64,000 bases of DNA from an archaeon (GCA_023230325.1 JALNXN010000005.1:1-64000), one strand, 5' to 3'. Shown: positions 18,668 through 27,740, counted from the stretch's first letter. Numbers and translations: made by a program. Notes: generated by a model from the sequence alone, not told the origin.

Positions 18668-19565
18668 CAATTCCTACTAAATCAATTAATCCTTCTTCTT
18701 TTGAGATAATAAAAGTTGTTTCAGCTTGAGAAACATAACTTCCCTTAACATCAATTAAGACTGGATGACCGTAGATGATTTCATTTTTAATTAATTCTCT
18801 TAAAGCAAATTTTCTTGAAAAAGAAGACATGTCTTTTCCTATCCAGAATTCAGAGAAAGGAAGTCCTTTAAATTCTTTAATCTCTTCTAACAATTTTTTT
18901 GCATCTTTGTTTCTTATTGCTCGATCTTCAGCATGTTCAAAGATTAAAAGATCTGTGCCTTCATGAACAAACCCACTTCCAGTTGTTGCAAATGGTTCTA
19001 TTGCAAAGGGTTCCTCATAATCACTAAACTTCTCTTGCATAAAATTATCTACATTTGGAATTGAAGGAGAGTTATGTGCAACATATTGTGCAAGGTAATG
19101 TCCTGTAAGATTTGCAACTGGTAAAAATCCAAATTCTTTAATTTTATTTTCAATTATTTTTCCAACATCTGAAATTTTTGCATTCTTGTAATTATCTATC
19201 AAGAAGTCTTTAGTTGCTTTTAGAGCTTGAAAGCTTGCATCTTTTAGTTTTTGATGTTTGTTGTTAAAGATTAGGGTTTGGGCAGAGTCTGTGATGTGTC
19301 CATCAATAGAAACACCTATGTCTACTTTTAAAACATCATCTTCTAAAAGTATTCTTTCTTTCTCTAGATCATAGCTGTTATGTGCAGCTTCATTGTTTAC
19401 TGAGAGATTGACTGGCCAAGCAGGAAAAGCTCCTTTCTCAATTATAAAGTCATCAATCTTTCTACCAACCTTTGATAAGTCAACTCCTGGCTTAATTATC
19501 TTTTTTGCAAACTTATGTGTCTCTAGGCTTATCTTTCCTGATTTTTTTAAAATTTCTAAACTCAT
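18651..19565 (-). CDS. map: Methionine aminopeptidase, type II
   Basis: Removes the initiator Met from new proteins in the cytoplasm. All five metal ligands are visible: Asp in KVDIGVSIDG, Asp in GHITDSA, His in LTGHYLAQY, Glu in AIEPFAT and Glu in SQAETTFII. The roughly 60-residue helical insert after AIEPFAT marks the archaeal/eukaryotic type II form, and the length (304) is normal. Start ATG 19565 lies after a leader that includes GAAATAAAA. The downstream membrane-protein gene begins inside its last codons. Confidence 0.95.
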   Translation of the reverse strand: MSLEILKKSGKISLETHKFAKKIIKPGVDLSKVGRKIDDFIIEKGAFPAWPVNLSVNNEAAHNSYDLEKERILLEDDVLKVDIGVSIDGHITDSAQTLIFNNKHQKLKDASFQALKATKDFLIDNYKNAKISDVGKIIENKIKEFGFLPVANLTGHYLAQYVAHNSPSIPNVDNFMQEKFSDYEEPFAIEPFATTGSGFVHEGTDLLIFEHAEDRAIRNKDAKKLLEEIKEFKGLPFSEFWIGKDMSSFSRKFALRELIKNEIIYGHPVLIDVKGSYVSQAETTFIISKEEGLIDLVGIDAIEQ

Positions 19566-19757
19566 TTTTATTTCACTTCTTTTGTTTTTTTAGAAACTAA
19601 TTTTTTTAATTGTTTTTTATATTTTACTTTTCTAAATTGTTTTTTATCTTTTAAATTTTAATTAATTTTTTGATTTTAAATTGTTTTTTAATTTTAAATG
19701 TATAAAGCTTAATTAATAATTTTAATTTTAATTTTAATTCTAAATTTTAAAGTTATT

Positions 19758-20282
19758 TTATTTTCTTACAACTCTTTTATGTTTTCTTTTCTGCTCTTTT
19801 CTAGAAAAGATAAAGAAAGCAACAAACACAACTAATATGATTGGCAAGAAATATGGTAAGTCAGGGACAGGAATTTTTGAAGCACCCTTTCTTATTGTAA
19901 AGTAAACAGAGGACATATTATTACTTTGATTACCTGCTTGTTCCTCAATTGAAGCTCTTAAAAGATAAGGTTGTGTAGAACTATTTTGATCAATATCAAG
20001 AAAATATGTTTCTATAGAACTTGAATCTGAAGAAATTGTAACAGAATAATCAACATCAAAAACAAGATTAGCAGAAGGGGAATAGATCATTATACTTAAA
20101 GGAATGGTAGCTTCTGAAGAACTATTGTTTGCTAAAGTAATATTTACTTCTAATTCTTGCCCAGAAACTATACTCGTAGGCACTTTAAGATCAACTATCC
20201 CATAATCAGTATATGCAAAAACACTTGTTGTAAAAAATAATAAAAACATAATTATAAATAAACTTTTTTTCAAGAAAATCAC
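19758..20282 (-). CDS. Secreted, C-terminally anchored small protein
   Basis: A 174-residue protein with a signal peptide (residues 1-23, SVFA before the mature part), a beta-rich ectodomain of about 110 residues with NxS/T sites, then one transmembrane helix (LPIILVVFVAFFIF) and a basic tail. The ectodomain pattern (LKVPTSIVSGQELEVNITL ... then IPLSIMIYSPS) is like CARDB/NPCBM-associated Ig-like domains in archaeal surface proteins. The architecture matches other anchored proteins in this window. No enzymatic motif was seen. Confidence 0.55.
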   Translation of the reverse strand: MIFLKKSLFIIMFLLFFTTSVFAYTDYGIVDLKVPTSIVSGQELEVNITLANNSSSEATIPLSIMIYSPSANLVFDVDYSVTISSDSSSIETYFLDIDQNSSTQPYLLRASIEEQAGNQSNNMSSVYFTIRKGASKIPVPDLPYFLPIILVVFVAFFIFSRKEQKRKHKRVVRK

Positions 20283-20379
20283 CGTCTTTTTACTTATATA
20301 GATATTATTAAAATATATCTATCTAATATAGATAGATTAAATACTTAAAAACCTATTGTTTTTAAAAAAAAGAAAAAAT

Positions 20380-20850
20380 CTAAGAAAACTTAGAATCATA
20401 AGTTCCTTGATCTATTAATTTAATTACTTCTTTAATAGGTAGGTTGTCAATAGTAACACCCATTGTTCTACAAGACCCTGCAATCTCTTTAACTGCTGAC
20501 TTTTGTTCTTTAGAAATTAGTTGTGGGAATTTTGCTTTTGATATCTTTAATATTTGATCAAAACTTAAATTTCCTGTAACTTCAGTTCCTGCCTTTCCAG
20601 TTGCAGTCTTTAAATTTAGTTCTTTTTTTATTAAAGCACTTGTTTGAGGAGACCCAACCTCAATTGTGAATTTTTTCTTATTATCAATAATTATTTTTAC
20701 AGGAATCTGTATACCTTGTAAATCTTTTGTTTTCTCATTAATTGCATTTACAACATCCATAGCATTTATTCCTAAAGGACCTAAAGCTGGACCAATTGGC
20801 GGACCTGCATTTGCTTTTCCACCATCAACTAAAACATTTATTGTAGCCAT
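20380..20850 (-). CDS. rpl11: Large ribosomal subunit protein uL11
   Basis: A 156-residue protein that binds the GTPase-associated centre of 23S rRNA. The N-terminal signature PPIGPALGPLGINAMDVV and the C-terminal domain with IAGSCRTMGVTID are intact. It is the last gene of the ftsZ-secE-spt5-rpl11 run, a classic archaeal order. It starts after a 120-nt gap from spt5, longer than the other gaps in the run, which may hold its own promoter. Length is normal for archaea. Confidence 0.97.
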   Translation of the reverse strand: MATINVLVDGGKANAGPPIGPALGPLGINAMDVVNAINEKTKDLQGIQIPVKIIIDNKKKFTIEVGSPQTSALIKKELNLKTATGKAGTEVTGNLSFDQILKISKAKFPQLISKEQKSAVKEIAGSCRTMGVTIDNLPIKEVIKLIDQGTYDSKFS

Positions 20851-20971
20851 TTTATAATCACTCTCTTAATTTTTAATTCTTTTTTTTATTTTTAAATTTG
20901 TTCTTAATTATTTGATTTTTTAGGTTTTTTAATTGTTCTTTTAAATTTAAATTATTTTAAATCTGTTTAAT

Positions 20972-21409
20972 TTAACTCAGCACCTTAATATTCTCTGCTT
21001 TAATTGTAATTGGGATTTTTACAGTAGCATCAAACAATTCAATAACAACTTCTTCCTTTGCCAAGTTAACTCTTATAACCTTTGCTCTTGAACCCTTAAA
21101 AGGACCTAATATTATTTCAACTGTTTGACCAGGCTTAATTGCTGTCATCAACGGTCTTGACTCTAAGACTCCTGCAATCTCTTTAATCTCAATTGTTCCT
21201 TCAACTATCTTTCCACCCTTTATGTGAGGCACATTATGTATTAGAAGCTCAGCTGTTTTTTTAGAATCAGCTTCAACCAAAAGATAACCTTTTAGATCTG
21301 CCATTTCAACAAGCGAATATACCTCTAATTCATTTTGTTTTATCTTATTATATAAAAGGTCCATAATTACTTTTTCTTGACCAACAGTTGTCCTTATTGT
21401 AAAAATCAT
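20972..21409 (-). CDS. spt5: Transcription elongation factor Spt5 (NusG family)
   Basis: A 145-residue factor that binds the RNA polymerase clamp and improves processivity, with partner Spt4. The NGN domain (IFTIRTTVGQEKVIMDLLYN ... then YLLVEADSKK) is followed by one KOW domain (KPGQTVEIILGPFKGSRAKV). The gene starts 15 nt after secE and both are in the ftsZ operon, as in many archaea. Length is normal. Confidence 0.95.
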   Translation of the reverse strand: MIFTIRTTVGQEKVIMDLLYNKIKQNELEVYSLVEMADLKGYLLVEADSKKTAELLIHNVPHIKGGKIVEGTIEIKEIAGVLESRPLMTAIKPGQTVEIILGPFKGSRAKVIRVNLAKEEVVIELFDATVKIPITIKAENIKVLS

Positions 21410-21424
21410 ATCTATTCCACCATC

Positions 21425-21589
21425 TTAAAAAAAACTAACAATTAGTTTTATTAAATAACCAACTACACCTATTAAAATTATACCTAACCCAATTATTTTT
21501 GCCATCATCCAAAATTCCTTGTTTGTTGGTTTTTTAGATATGGATAATATTCTTCTTGAAGAAGAAATAAAATCACCTAATTTACTCAT
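21425..21589 (-). CDS. secE: Protein translocase subunit SecE (Sec61-gamma)
   Basis: A 54-residue subunit that clamps SecY in the translocon, too short for many gene finders. It reads MSKLGDFISSSRRILSISKK followed by KPTNKEFWMMAKIIGLGIIL and ends in a single transmembrane helix. The amphipathic helix with the KKPTxxEFW motif just before the membrane helix is the SecE hallmark. A GTGA ribosome-binding site lies before the ATG. It sits between ftsZ and spt5, the conserved archaeal position. Confidence 0.93.
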   Translation of the reverse strand: MSKLGDFISSSRRILSISKKPTNKEFWMMAKIIGLGIILIGVVGYLIKLIVSFF

Positions 21590-21596
21590 AATCATT

Positions 21597-21703
21597 CACT
21601 TTCTTTAAACATCATTTGTTGTTTCTAAATCTTGTTGTTTCTAAATCTTGTTATTTCTAAATCTTGTTGTTTCTATTCTAAATCTCACTTTCTTTAAACA
21701 CTA
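21597..21703. repeat. Direct repeats between secE and ftsZ
   Basis: Four near-identical 16-nt units (TTGTTGTTTCTAAATC, one with a 5-nt insertion) lie at 21616-21684. They are bracketed by two copies of CACTTTCTTTAAACA at about 21597 and 21687; the second covers the ftsZ stop codon. The pattern suggests local duplication at the end of ftsZ. Confidence 0.85.
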
Positions 21704-22746
21704 TCAATCTCTAGATCTAAATCTCTATTAGAAGAATGTTCATAATCATCATCTAGGTAAGGTATGTTTGCACCTGCAATCACAACCATAACCTTTACTT
21801 TCTTTTTAGCAAGGTTATCATCAATCATTGCACCCCAAATAATATGCGCTTCATCATTTATCTTAGAAGCAACAGTCTCAACAATCATCTCCGCTTCTTT
21901 TAAGGTAAGATCATTTCCACCAAGAACATTAACTAATGCTCTAGTTGAGCTAGAAATATCTACGTCTAATAATGGAGAAGTCAAAGCATTCTCTACAGCT
22001 TCCATGGCCCTAGATTCATTTCCTTTCTCAACAGATGATTCTCCAACACCGATCATTGCTATTCCACCTTTTGTAAGAATAGTTTTTAGATCAGCAAAAT
22101 CAAGATTTATAATTCCTGCCTTTGTTATCAATTCAATTATTCCTTTTACTGCCTCTGTTAGAATCTTATCAACTTCTTGAAAAGCAATGTTTAAAGGCAA
22201 GTCAGGAGCAATCTCTAAAATCTTATCATTTGGAATAATAATTAAAGTGTCTACTTCTTTTTTTAGTTTCTCTAAACCAGCCAAGGCATTATCAATTCTT
22301 CTCTTCCCCTCAACTGCAAAAGGTAAAGTCACAACACCAATTGTCAAAGCTCCTGATTCTCTTGAGATCTTTGCCATAACAGGAGCAGCACCAGTTCCAG
22401 TACCTCCACCCAATCCACAAGTTACAAAAACTAAATTTGAACCTTTACAGATTTCAAGAAGTTCCTCTTTTGATTCTTCGGCAGCAGAAGCACCAACATC
22501 TGGGTTTGATCCTGCACCTAAGCCTTTTGTTGATTTTTTTCCAATTAAAACTTTTTTATCAGCATTAACTCTAATTAAAGCTTGAGCATCTGTGTTAATT
22601 GCAATTGTGTTTGCACCTTCAACCCCAACAGAATTAATTCTTTCAATTGTGTTATTCCCACTACCACCAACACCAATAACAAATATCTTTGGTAAAGAAG
22701 CTTCTAAAAAAGCTTCAAGTTCCTTATTACTTTCTGTATTATTCAA
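21694..22746 (-). CDS. ftsZ: Cell division GTPase FtsZ
   Basis: A 350-residue tubulin-like GTPase that forms the division ring. The GTP-binding loops are intact: VIGVGGSGNNTIERI (T1), the tubulin signature GLGGGTGTGAAPVMA (T4) and the catalytic T7 loop around INLDFADLKTIL. The variable C-terminal tail is short and acidic. It is read toward secE-spt5-rpl11 and divergently from the ribose-bisphosphate isomerase gene. Archaea often have two FtsZ paralogues; only one is in this window. Confidence 0.97.
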   Translation of the reverse strand: MNNTESNKELEAFLEASLPKIFVIGVGGSGNNTIERINSVGVEGANTIAINTDAQALIRVNADKKVLIGKKSTKGLGAGSNPDVGASAAEESKEELLEICKGSNLVFVTCGLGGGTGTGAAPVMAKISRESGALTIGVVTLPFAVEGKRRIDNALAGLEKLKKEVDTLIIIPNDKILEIAPDLPLNIAFQEVDKILTEAVKGIIELITKAGIINLDFADLKTILTKGGIAMIGVGESSVEKGNESRAMEAVENALTSPLLDVDISSSTRALVNVLGGNDLTLKEAEMIVETVASKINDEAHIIWGAMIDDNLAKKKVKVMVVIAGANIPYLDDDYEHSSNRDLDLEIDSV

Positions 22747-22829
22747 GTTTAGTTCACCTCAAAATTAATAAAATAATATAATCAATCATATTATAAAAGA
22801 AGTATAATTATACATATATAATATGTAAA

Positions 22830-22846
22830 GAAAACCTTTAAATATA
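22830..22846 (+). promoter_or_regulatory. Probable BRE/TATA of the ribose-1,5-bisphosphate isomerase gene
   Basis: GAAAACC followed by TTTAAATATA lies about 40 nt before the ATG at 22886, a distance that fits a transcription start near 22867 and a short leader with the GGAAGGTGA ribosome-binding site. Confidence 0.5.
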
Positions 22847-22885
22847 ATACTATTAAATAAATTAATAAAGAGGAAGGTGAAAGTA

Positions 22886-23797
22886 ATGGTTGTTACTGAA
22901 AAAATTAGAAAAATTGCACAAGATATTAAGGATATTAAAATACAGGGAGCCAGTAATATTGAACTTTCTGCAATTGAAGCAATTAAAGAATTTATAATTG
23001 AGGATAAGAATAAAAGTAAATTTGTAGAAAATTTGCAAGAAAATATTAATCATTTGGTTAAGCAAAGACCAAATGAACCTAAACTTAGAAATTCTCTTAA
23101 CTATATTTTATATAAGGCCTACTATTATAGGCTAGAAGATAATAATAAGAAATTAATAGAAGAAATTAAAAATTATAAAGAAAATACAGAAAAAGGTAAC
23201 TTTAAAGTTTCTGAAATTGCCTCTCAACTTATTGAAAAGGGTTCTAAAATATTGACCCATTGTCATTCAACCTTAGTAGAGAATGCTTTTAAGATTGCAC
23301 ATGATAAAGGGGTTGATTTTGAGGTCTATTGTACAGAGACAAGACCTAGGTACCAAGGAAGGATTACTGCCAAAAATTTAAGTGATTATGGAATCAAGAC
23401 AACAATGATTGTTGACTCTGGGGTAAGTCAAGTTCTTAAAAAATGCGATTATTTTTTTACAGGTGCAGATGTTATTTTTTCTGATGGATCAATTATGAAC
23501 AAGGTTGGAACACACACAATTTCTTTAATGGCAAATAATTTTAAAACACCACACATAATCCTTACAACCACAAATTGCTGTGAGATGGATGCTATGTATA
23601 ACATCAAAGGAACAATTGAAACAAGAGATGTTAATGAAGTTTGGGAAGAAGAAAAGAGACCAAAAACCTTACAAATATTAAATCCTGCTTTTGATATTAT
23701 CCCAAAAGAGTTGATTGATAAATTTATAACTGAAGTGGGTGTGTTTTCTCCAGAGACTTTGCATCTTTGGGTTAACCAGGATAAGTTTGAGAGGTAG
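22886..23797 (+). CDS. Ribose-1,5-bisphosphate isomerase (eIF2B-alpha-like)
   Basis: Converts ribose-1,5-bisphosphate to ribulose-1,5-bisphosphate, the step before RuBisCO in the archaeal AMP pathway. The protein (303 residues from ATG 22886) has the family's THCHSTLVENAF segment with the catalytic Cys, and TGADVIFSDGSIMNKVGT with the catalytic Asp. The ATG at 22886 is chosen over the in-frame GTG nine bases upstream, because that GTG is part of the GGAAGGTGA ribosome-binding site. eIF2B-type regulatory subunits and methylthioribose-phosphate isomerase are alternatives, but the RuBisCO gene at 55-56 kb favours this role. Confidence 0.88.
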   Translation: MVVTEKIRKIAQDIKDIKIQGASNIELSAIEAIKEFIIEDKNKSKFVENLQENINHLVKQRPNEPKLRNSLNYILYKAYYYRLEDNNKKLIEEIKNYKENTEKGNFKVSEIASQLIEKGSKILTHCHSTLVENAFKIAHDKGVDFEVYCTETRPRYQGRITAKNLSDYGIKTTMIVDSGVSQVLKKCDYFFTGADVIFSDGSIMNKVGTHTISLMANNFKTPHIILTTTNCCEMDAMYNIKGTIETRDVNEVWEEEKRPKTLQILNPAFDIIPKELIDKFITEVGVFSPETLHLWVNQDKFER

Positions 23798-23942
23798 ACA
23801 TTTAAAACCTTTTATTTAGTGATTTAAATTTATGATTTGAAATTGGAATTTATAATTTGTAATTGTAGCTTTAGTCTTGTGCTCTATAATTATTAATTAT
23901 GATTTGTAATTGTAATTATAATTTTATGAATTAAAAAGGATT

Positions 23943-26375
23943 TTAAAAGAAATCACCCAAACCCTTTTGCTTTTTACCATTTACAAGCTCATCTTTGGAA
24001 ACATCAAAGACTTCTAAGATTGAGAAGACTGCTGGTAGAAGTTGATTGTTTAAATAATAATCAACATCATATTCTTTATCTTTTACAAACTCAACTAGTC
24101 TTGCTTTTTCGGAAATGGTCTTAGATGGTTTGTCTGTAATAATGTATTCAATTACTTCCTTTTCAGAAACATTTGCTCCTCTTTTTCTCCCATCTAAAAC
24201 TGCAGACATTGCAGGGTTAATATTTTTGTATTTTGTTATATTTTTTCTAACAAAAGATTGGATTATCATCTTCTCTAATGGCACTTTCTTTTCTTGCAGA
24301 TCTAAAATTGCTTTTTTAACTAAGTTTATTGCTTCTTTTGGATCTTTTTTTTCCAGAACCAACTCTAAGACTTTCTTTTGAACCTCTTTTACAAAAGGGC
24401 ACCAGTCCCTTCTTACAAACTCAAAGCCCTTAATCTTTAAAGTCCCATCTTCCTTTAGTAAAGCATATTTTTTTTTAGCTGCTCTTTTACCATCTCTTGA
24501 AAGCACAAAGATCCCTGATTTGAAAATATCCTCTAGTTCTAAAAACATTGATTTTGGAAGATCTAAGTTTATTTTTTCTAAATCCTTTTTTAGTTTAGAA
24601 AGATCTTTAAATTTTATAAAACAAGAGTCTGTGTCTGAATAGATAACTGTGTAACCCTTATCTTCAAAAGCCTTAATTGTGTTTTGGATTTTTGTTCTTA
24701 CCAAATGATACATGATGTCTAAGCAATTTCTACAATACCATCTTGCTCCTGCAAAACCCATATACCCATAAGTAGAGGCCAAAAGCACTTTTAATGCAAA
24801 TTGCTTTGCAAAAAGAGATCTATATTCTCTTGAGTCTTTTTTTTCTAAACCCTTTATCTTTTCTTTAATAGAAATTCTAAGAGCTAAAAGGGAGCCTAAG
24901 ATTTTTGGAACAAAGCCTTTTGGTTCTTTTTTAATAAATTTGTTTAAAACAGAATTTGTATTTTCTTCAAAGACATCAACAATTGTTTCTGGGCTAATGT
25001 TGTATGCAATTATTAAAGAGATGTGGTAACTTCTAAAGTCAACAACGGCAATATCTTCATGAAGCCCAGCAATTGGTTTTTTAACAAAAGCACCTTGGAA
25101 AGTGTATTTATGTCTCTGGCTTATTTTCCAACCATCTGGTTTGTTTGGGACTAATTGATTGTTGTTTACAAAATAATCAATAAACAATCTTTCAACCATA
25201 GCTCCAGCAGAAGTCCTTAAGATATCAAAAAAAGGAGCATGAACAAGTTTTGAAATTTCATTAACAATGCTGTAGTAATTGATCCCTAAATCATGGGTTG
25301 CAGAAACATCATCCAAATTATATTCAATTAATTTTTTATAGTCTTTGTCTAAGTAACAGTCCCTCATCTCCTTTGGGCCTAAAGATAATTTTTTATTACC
25401 TGTTATCTTTTGGTATACAGAGTTAAGATCTAATTTTGAATGATTAAAAACCTGTAGATAGTTAAGTAACTTTATTAAAACATAAACATCTAAATGGACA
25501 GAGCCTTCTACAGACACAGATTTTTTACTACTTTTGTGAAAGCATATTTTTTTCTTACCAAAATCTAAAACCTTAGAACTTAAAACCTTATACCTCTTAG
25601 AAAGATATTCAAAATCAAAACCATCTCCGTTATATGTGAAGATGACATCTGGGTCTTTCTGTCCAACAAATAATGCAAAGGACTCTATTAGTTTAGTTTC
25701 TTCTGAAAATAAAAAGACTTTAAACTTAGTTTCTTTTTCTAACAACTGTTTAGTTTTTTCTAAATTAACATCCCCAACTAATAAAAATACAAAATTGTTA
25801 TCTAAATTATCACTTATAGCTATAGAGATTACAGGAGAGTCATCTGGTTTTGGAAACTCTAAACTACTAGATGGTAAAACCTCAATATCAAATGTTAAAT
25901 AATTTAAATTTTCAATCAAGATGTTATCTAAGACTTTAAAATCTAAGACTTGATTATCTTTATCTACAGTAAAATTTAATTTTGAAAAATTACAAATCTT
26001 ATAATCTAAAAAGAACCTATGCACCAAAGAGAGATCATATTCTCTAATCTCATAAGGACTACTTAAGTAAATATCTTTCTCTAACAGATGATTTTTAGAA
26101 CTCATAAAAGAGTCAATATCTTCAAATTCTAATTTATATATAAAATCAGAATCTTTTTTTTCAATTTTTGTAATTTTTTTCAAACCTCTTAATTTTGTTT
26201 CTAACTTTTTAAAATCAAGAGGAGAAGCTTCAAATTTTAGAACTAAATAAAAGTAGGGAAAGAAAGAAAAAGAATATGTGCTTTTAGAACTCTCTTCTCT
26301 AATTACTAACCTTAAAGAAGAATCATAATAAACATCTATCAATATCCCAGTTTTTGAAAAAATATCTTTGTTCAT
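23943..26375 (-). CDS. polB: Family B DNA polymerase
   Basis: An 810-residue replicative or repair polymerase. The 3'-5' exonuclease is complete: ExoI DIEVLP, ExoII NGDGFDFEY and ExoIII YNLDD. In the polymerase domain motif C is intact (YSDTDSCF) and the basic KKKYALL segment is present. Motif A is odd: DFRSYHISLI (D446 to I455) where archaeal enzymes have DFRSLYPSII, so His451 takes the place of the steric-gate Tyr. Motif B reads KVLLASTYG, with Ala where Asn is usual. The last residues, QKGLGDFF, form a good PCNA-binding (PIP) box. It probably works with the PCNA encoded at 37.6 kb. Confidence 0.95.
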   Translation of the reverse strand: MNKDIFSKTGILIDVYYDSSLRLVIREESSKSTYSFSFFPYFYLVLKFEASPLDFKKLETKLRGLKKITKIEKKDSDFIYKLEFEDIDSFMSSKNHLLEKDIYLSSPYEIREYDLSLVHRFFLDYKICNFSKLNFTVDKDNQVLDFKVLDNILIENLNYLTFDIEVLPSSSLEFPKPDDSPVISIAISDNLDNNFVFLLVGDVNLEKTKQLLEKETKFKVFLFSEETKLIESFALFVGQKDPDVIFTYNGDGFDFEYLSKRYKVLSSKVLDFGKKKICFHKSSKKSVSVEGSVHLDVYVLIKLLNYLQVFNHSKLDLNSVYQKITGNKKLSLGPKEMRDCYLDKDYKKLIEYNLDDVSATHDLGINYYSIVNEISKLVHAPFFDILRTSAGAMVERLFIDYFVNNNQLVPNKPDGWKISQRHKYTFQGAFVKKPIAGLHEDIAVVDFRSYHISLIIAYNISPETIVDVFEENTNSVLNKFIKKEPKGFVPKILGSLLALRISIKEKIKGLEKKDSREYRSLFAKQFALKVLLASTYGYMGFAGARWYCRNCLDIMYHLVRTKIQNTIKAFEDKGYTVIYSDTDSCFIKFKDLSKLKKDLEKINLDLPKSMFLELEDIFKSGIFVLSRDGKRAAKKKYALLKEDGTLKIKGFEFVRRDWCPFVKEVQKKVLELVLEKKDPKEAINLVKKAILDLQEKKVPLEKMIIQSFVRKNITKYKNINPAMSAVLDGRKRGANVSEKEVIEYIITDKPSKTISEKARLVEFVKDKEYDVDYYLNNQLLPAVFSILEVFDVSKDELVNGKKQKGLGDFF

Positions 26376-26426
26376 ATCTATAAATAATTAATAAAGGGAA
26401 AGAAATAAAAAAGAGAAAGAAAAAAA

Positions 26427-27074
26427 TTAAAATATAAAACTTACCAAATACATAACAATTAAAATAATTATTACAAATAAGAAATTTGGTAAAAATGTTT
26501 TATATTTGTACATTTCTTTTACAAGATAGTATATCATTGAAATATAATAGATAAACACAACTATGAAAAGTATAACTAAAAGAGTAATTCCAAAAATTGC
26601 CCAACCACTAATCACAGGCATAGCTGTCGAGCTATATGCTAATAATGGGTTTGCTAACACGTCTCTAAAGTAAGGAATAATTTTTGGTAAAAAAATCATT
26701 GTTATTATTGAGGTTATTAACATTGCAAAGATTGTTACTACCTTAAAAGATGCAAGGCCTGAAAGTATTTTTTTATAAGCATTCTTTTCAATTCTTTTAT
26801 TTCCCTTAACTAAATAAAGAACCAAATATAAAACTAAAGCAACTAATAACCAACTTAAAATAAATGATTCAACAACTCTTGATAAAAAGATTTTGCCAAT
26901 ATCTGAGACACCCAAAATTGAAAAAAGTATCATTTCAATAATTATAGAAAATAGGATAACTACTCCAGCTACTTGTGCATTTACCTTATTGTAAAAACTA
27001 TTAACTAAATTTTTTGGAGTCAATTTTACAACTTCTTTTCTGTCATCAACCAAATTTTTTTCTTTTCTAACCAT
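26427..27074 (-). CDS. Membrane protein, possibly Yip1-like
   Basis: A 215-residue protein with a basic 40-residue soluble N-terminus and five predicted transmembrane helices. The pattern of a helix pair, a polar loop with SGLASFKVVTIFAML and three C-terminal helices is like Yip1-family membrane proteins, but there is no decisive motif. It lies 51 nt upstream of polB on the same strand. Function unknown. Confidence 0.5.
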   Translation of the reverse strand: MVRKEKNLVDDRKEVVKLTPKNLVNSFYNKVNAQVAGVVILFSIIIEMILFSILGVSDIGKIFLSRVVESFILSWLLVALVLYLVLYLVKGNKRIEKNAYKKILSGLASFKVVTIFAMLITSIITMIFLPKIIPYFRDVLANPLLAYSSTAMPVISGWAIFGITLLVILFIVVFIYYISMIYYLVKEMYKYKTFLPNFLFVIIILIVMYLVSFIF

Positions 27075-27189
27075 AAATATCTACACACCTTAAATTTAAA
27101 TATTTCTAATCTATTTAAACACCATAAGGTTTATTTATGTTTCTTTTTTTGTAAAGAAAGCTTTTTAATTTGTTTTTATCATATTATAT

Positions 27190-27294
27190 AACTTAAAAAG
27201 TATAAATTATAACTTAAAAAGTATAAATTATAACTTAAAAAATTTAAATTATAACTTAAAAAGTATAAATTATAACTTAAAAAATTTAAATTAT
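27190..27294. repeat. Five 21-bp tandem repeats carrying TATA-like boxes
   Basis: Five exact-length units in the order A-A-B-A-B lie at 27190, 27211, 27232, 27253 and 27274. A units contain AAGTATAAATTAT and B units AATTTAAATTAT, so each unit has a TATA-like box on the same face of the helix (21 bp is two turns). The array ends 20 nt before the aIF5A start and must contain or replace its promoter. Confidence 0.9.
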
Positions 27295-27314
27295 AATAAA
27301 AGATGGTGAAAAAT

Positions 27315-27719
27315 ATGAGTGATTATGATATAAAATTCGCACAAGTAGGACAAATGAAATTAGGACAATTTATTGTTATTGAAGACGTAATTTGTAAAAT
27401 TGATTCAATGGATAGATCAAAACCAGGAAAACATGGAGCTGCAAAGATTAGGATGACTGCAACTGGTGTTTTTAATGGTAAAAAAATGAATCTATTAAAA
27501 CCAGCAGACACAGCTGTAGAGGTACCTCTACTTGGTAAAGGTAATGCTCAAATAATAGCTGACCTAGGAGATAAATATCAAGTTATGGATACTGCAGATT
27601 ATCAAACATACGAAATTGACAAAGCAGATTTTAAGAATCTAAACGCAGGTGATAACATAGAATATTTAAAAGCTGGTGCGCTTATAAAAATTGTTAGAGA
27701 AAAGAGTGGAAATGAATAG
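27315..27719 (+). CDS. eif5a: Translation initiation factor aIF5A
   Basis: A 134-residue factor that helps the ribosome make difficult peptide bonds; its key lysine is modified to hypusine or deoxyhypusine. The modification loop SKPGKHGAAK is intact, as is the C-terminal OB fold. The ATG at 27315 is chosen because GGTGA lies 5 nt before it; the upstream ATG at 27303 overlaps that site. A 21-bp tandem array of TATA-like boxes lies just upstream and is likely to govern its expression. Confidence 0.96.
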   Translation: MSDYDIKFAQVGQMKLGQFIVIEDVICKIDSMDRSKPGKHGAAKIRMTATGVFNGKKMNLLKPADTAVEVPLLGKGNAQIIADLGDKYQVMDTADYQTYEIDKADFKNLNAGDNIEYLKAGALIKIVREKSGNE

Positions 27720-27740
27720 AAAAAATTTCTATTTCTTCTA

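Noticed and set aside
18444-18680. Open frame of 78 codons on the plus strand
   Set aside because: Antisense to the start of the polytopic membrane protein and the end of map, with no independent signal.
22187-22585. Open frame of 132 codons on the plus strand
   Set aside because: It is antisense to ftsZ, whose frame carries all GTPase motifs; the plus-strand translation is low-complexity and Pro/Ser-rich with no motif.
23798-23942. Possible regulatory RNA between the isomerase and polB
   Set aside because: Only AT-rich short repeats (TTATGATTTGTAATT-like) are seen; no stable stem or conserved element could be found by eye.
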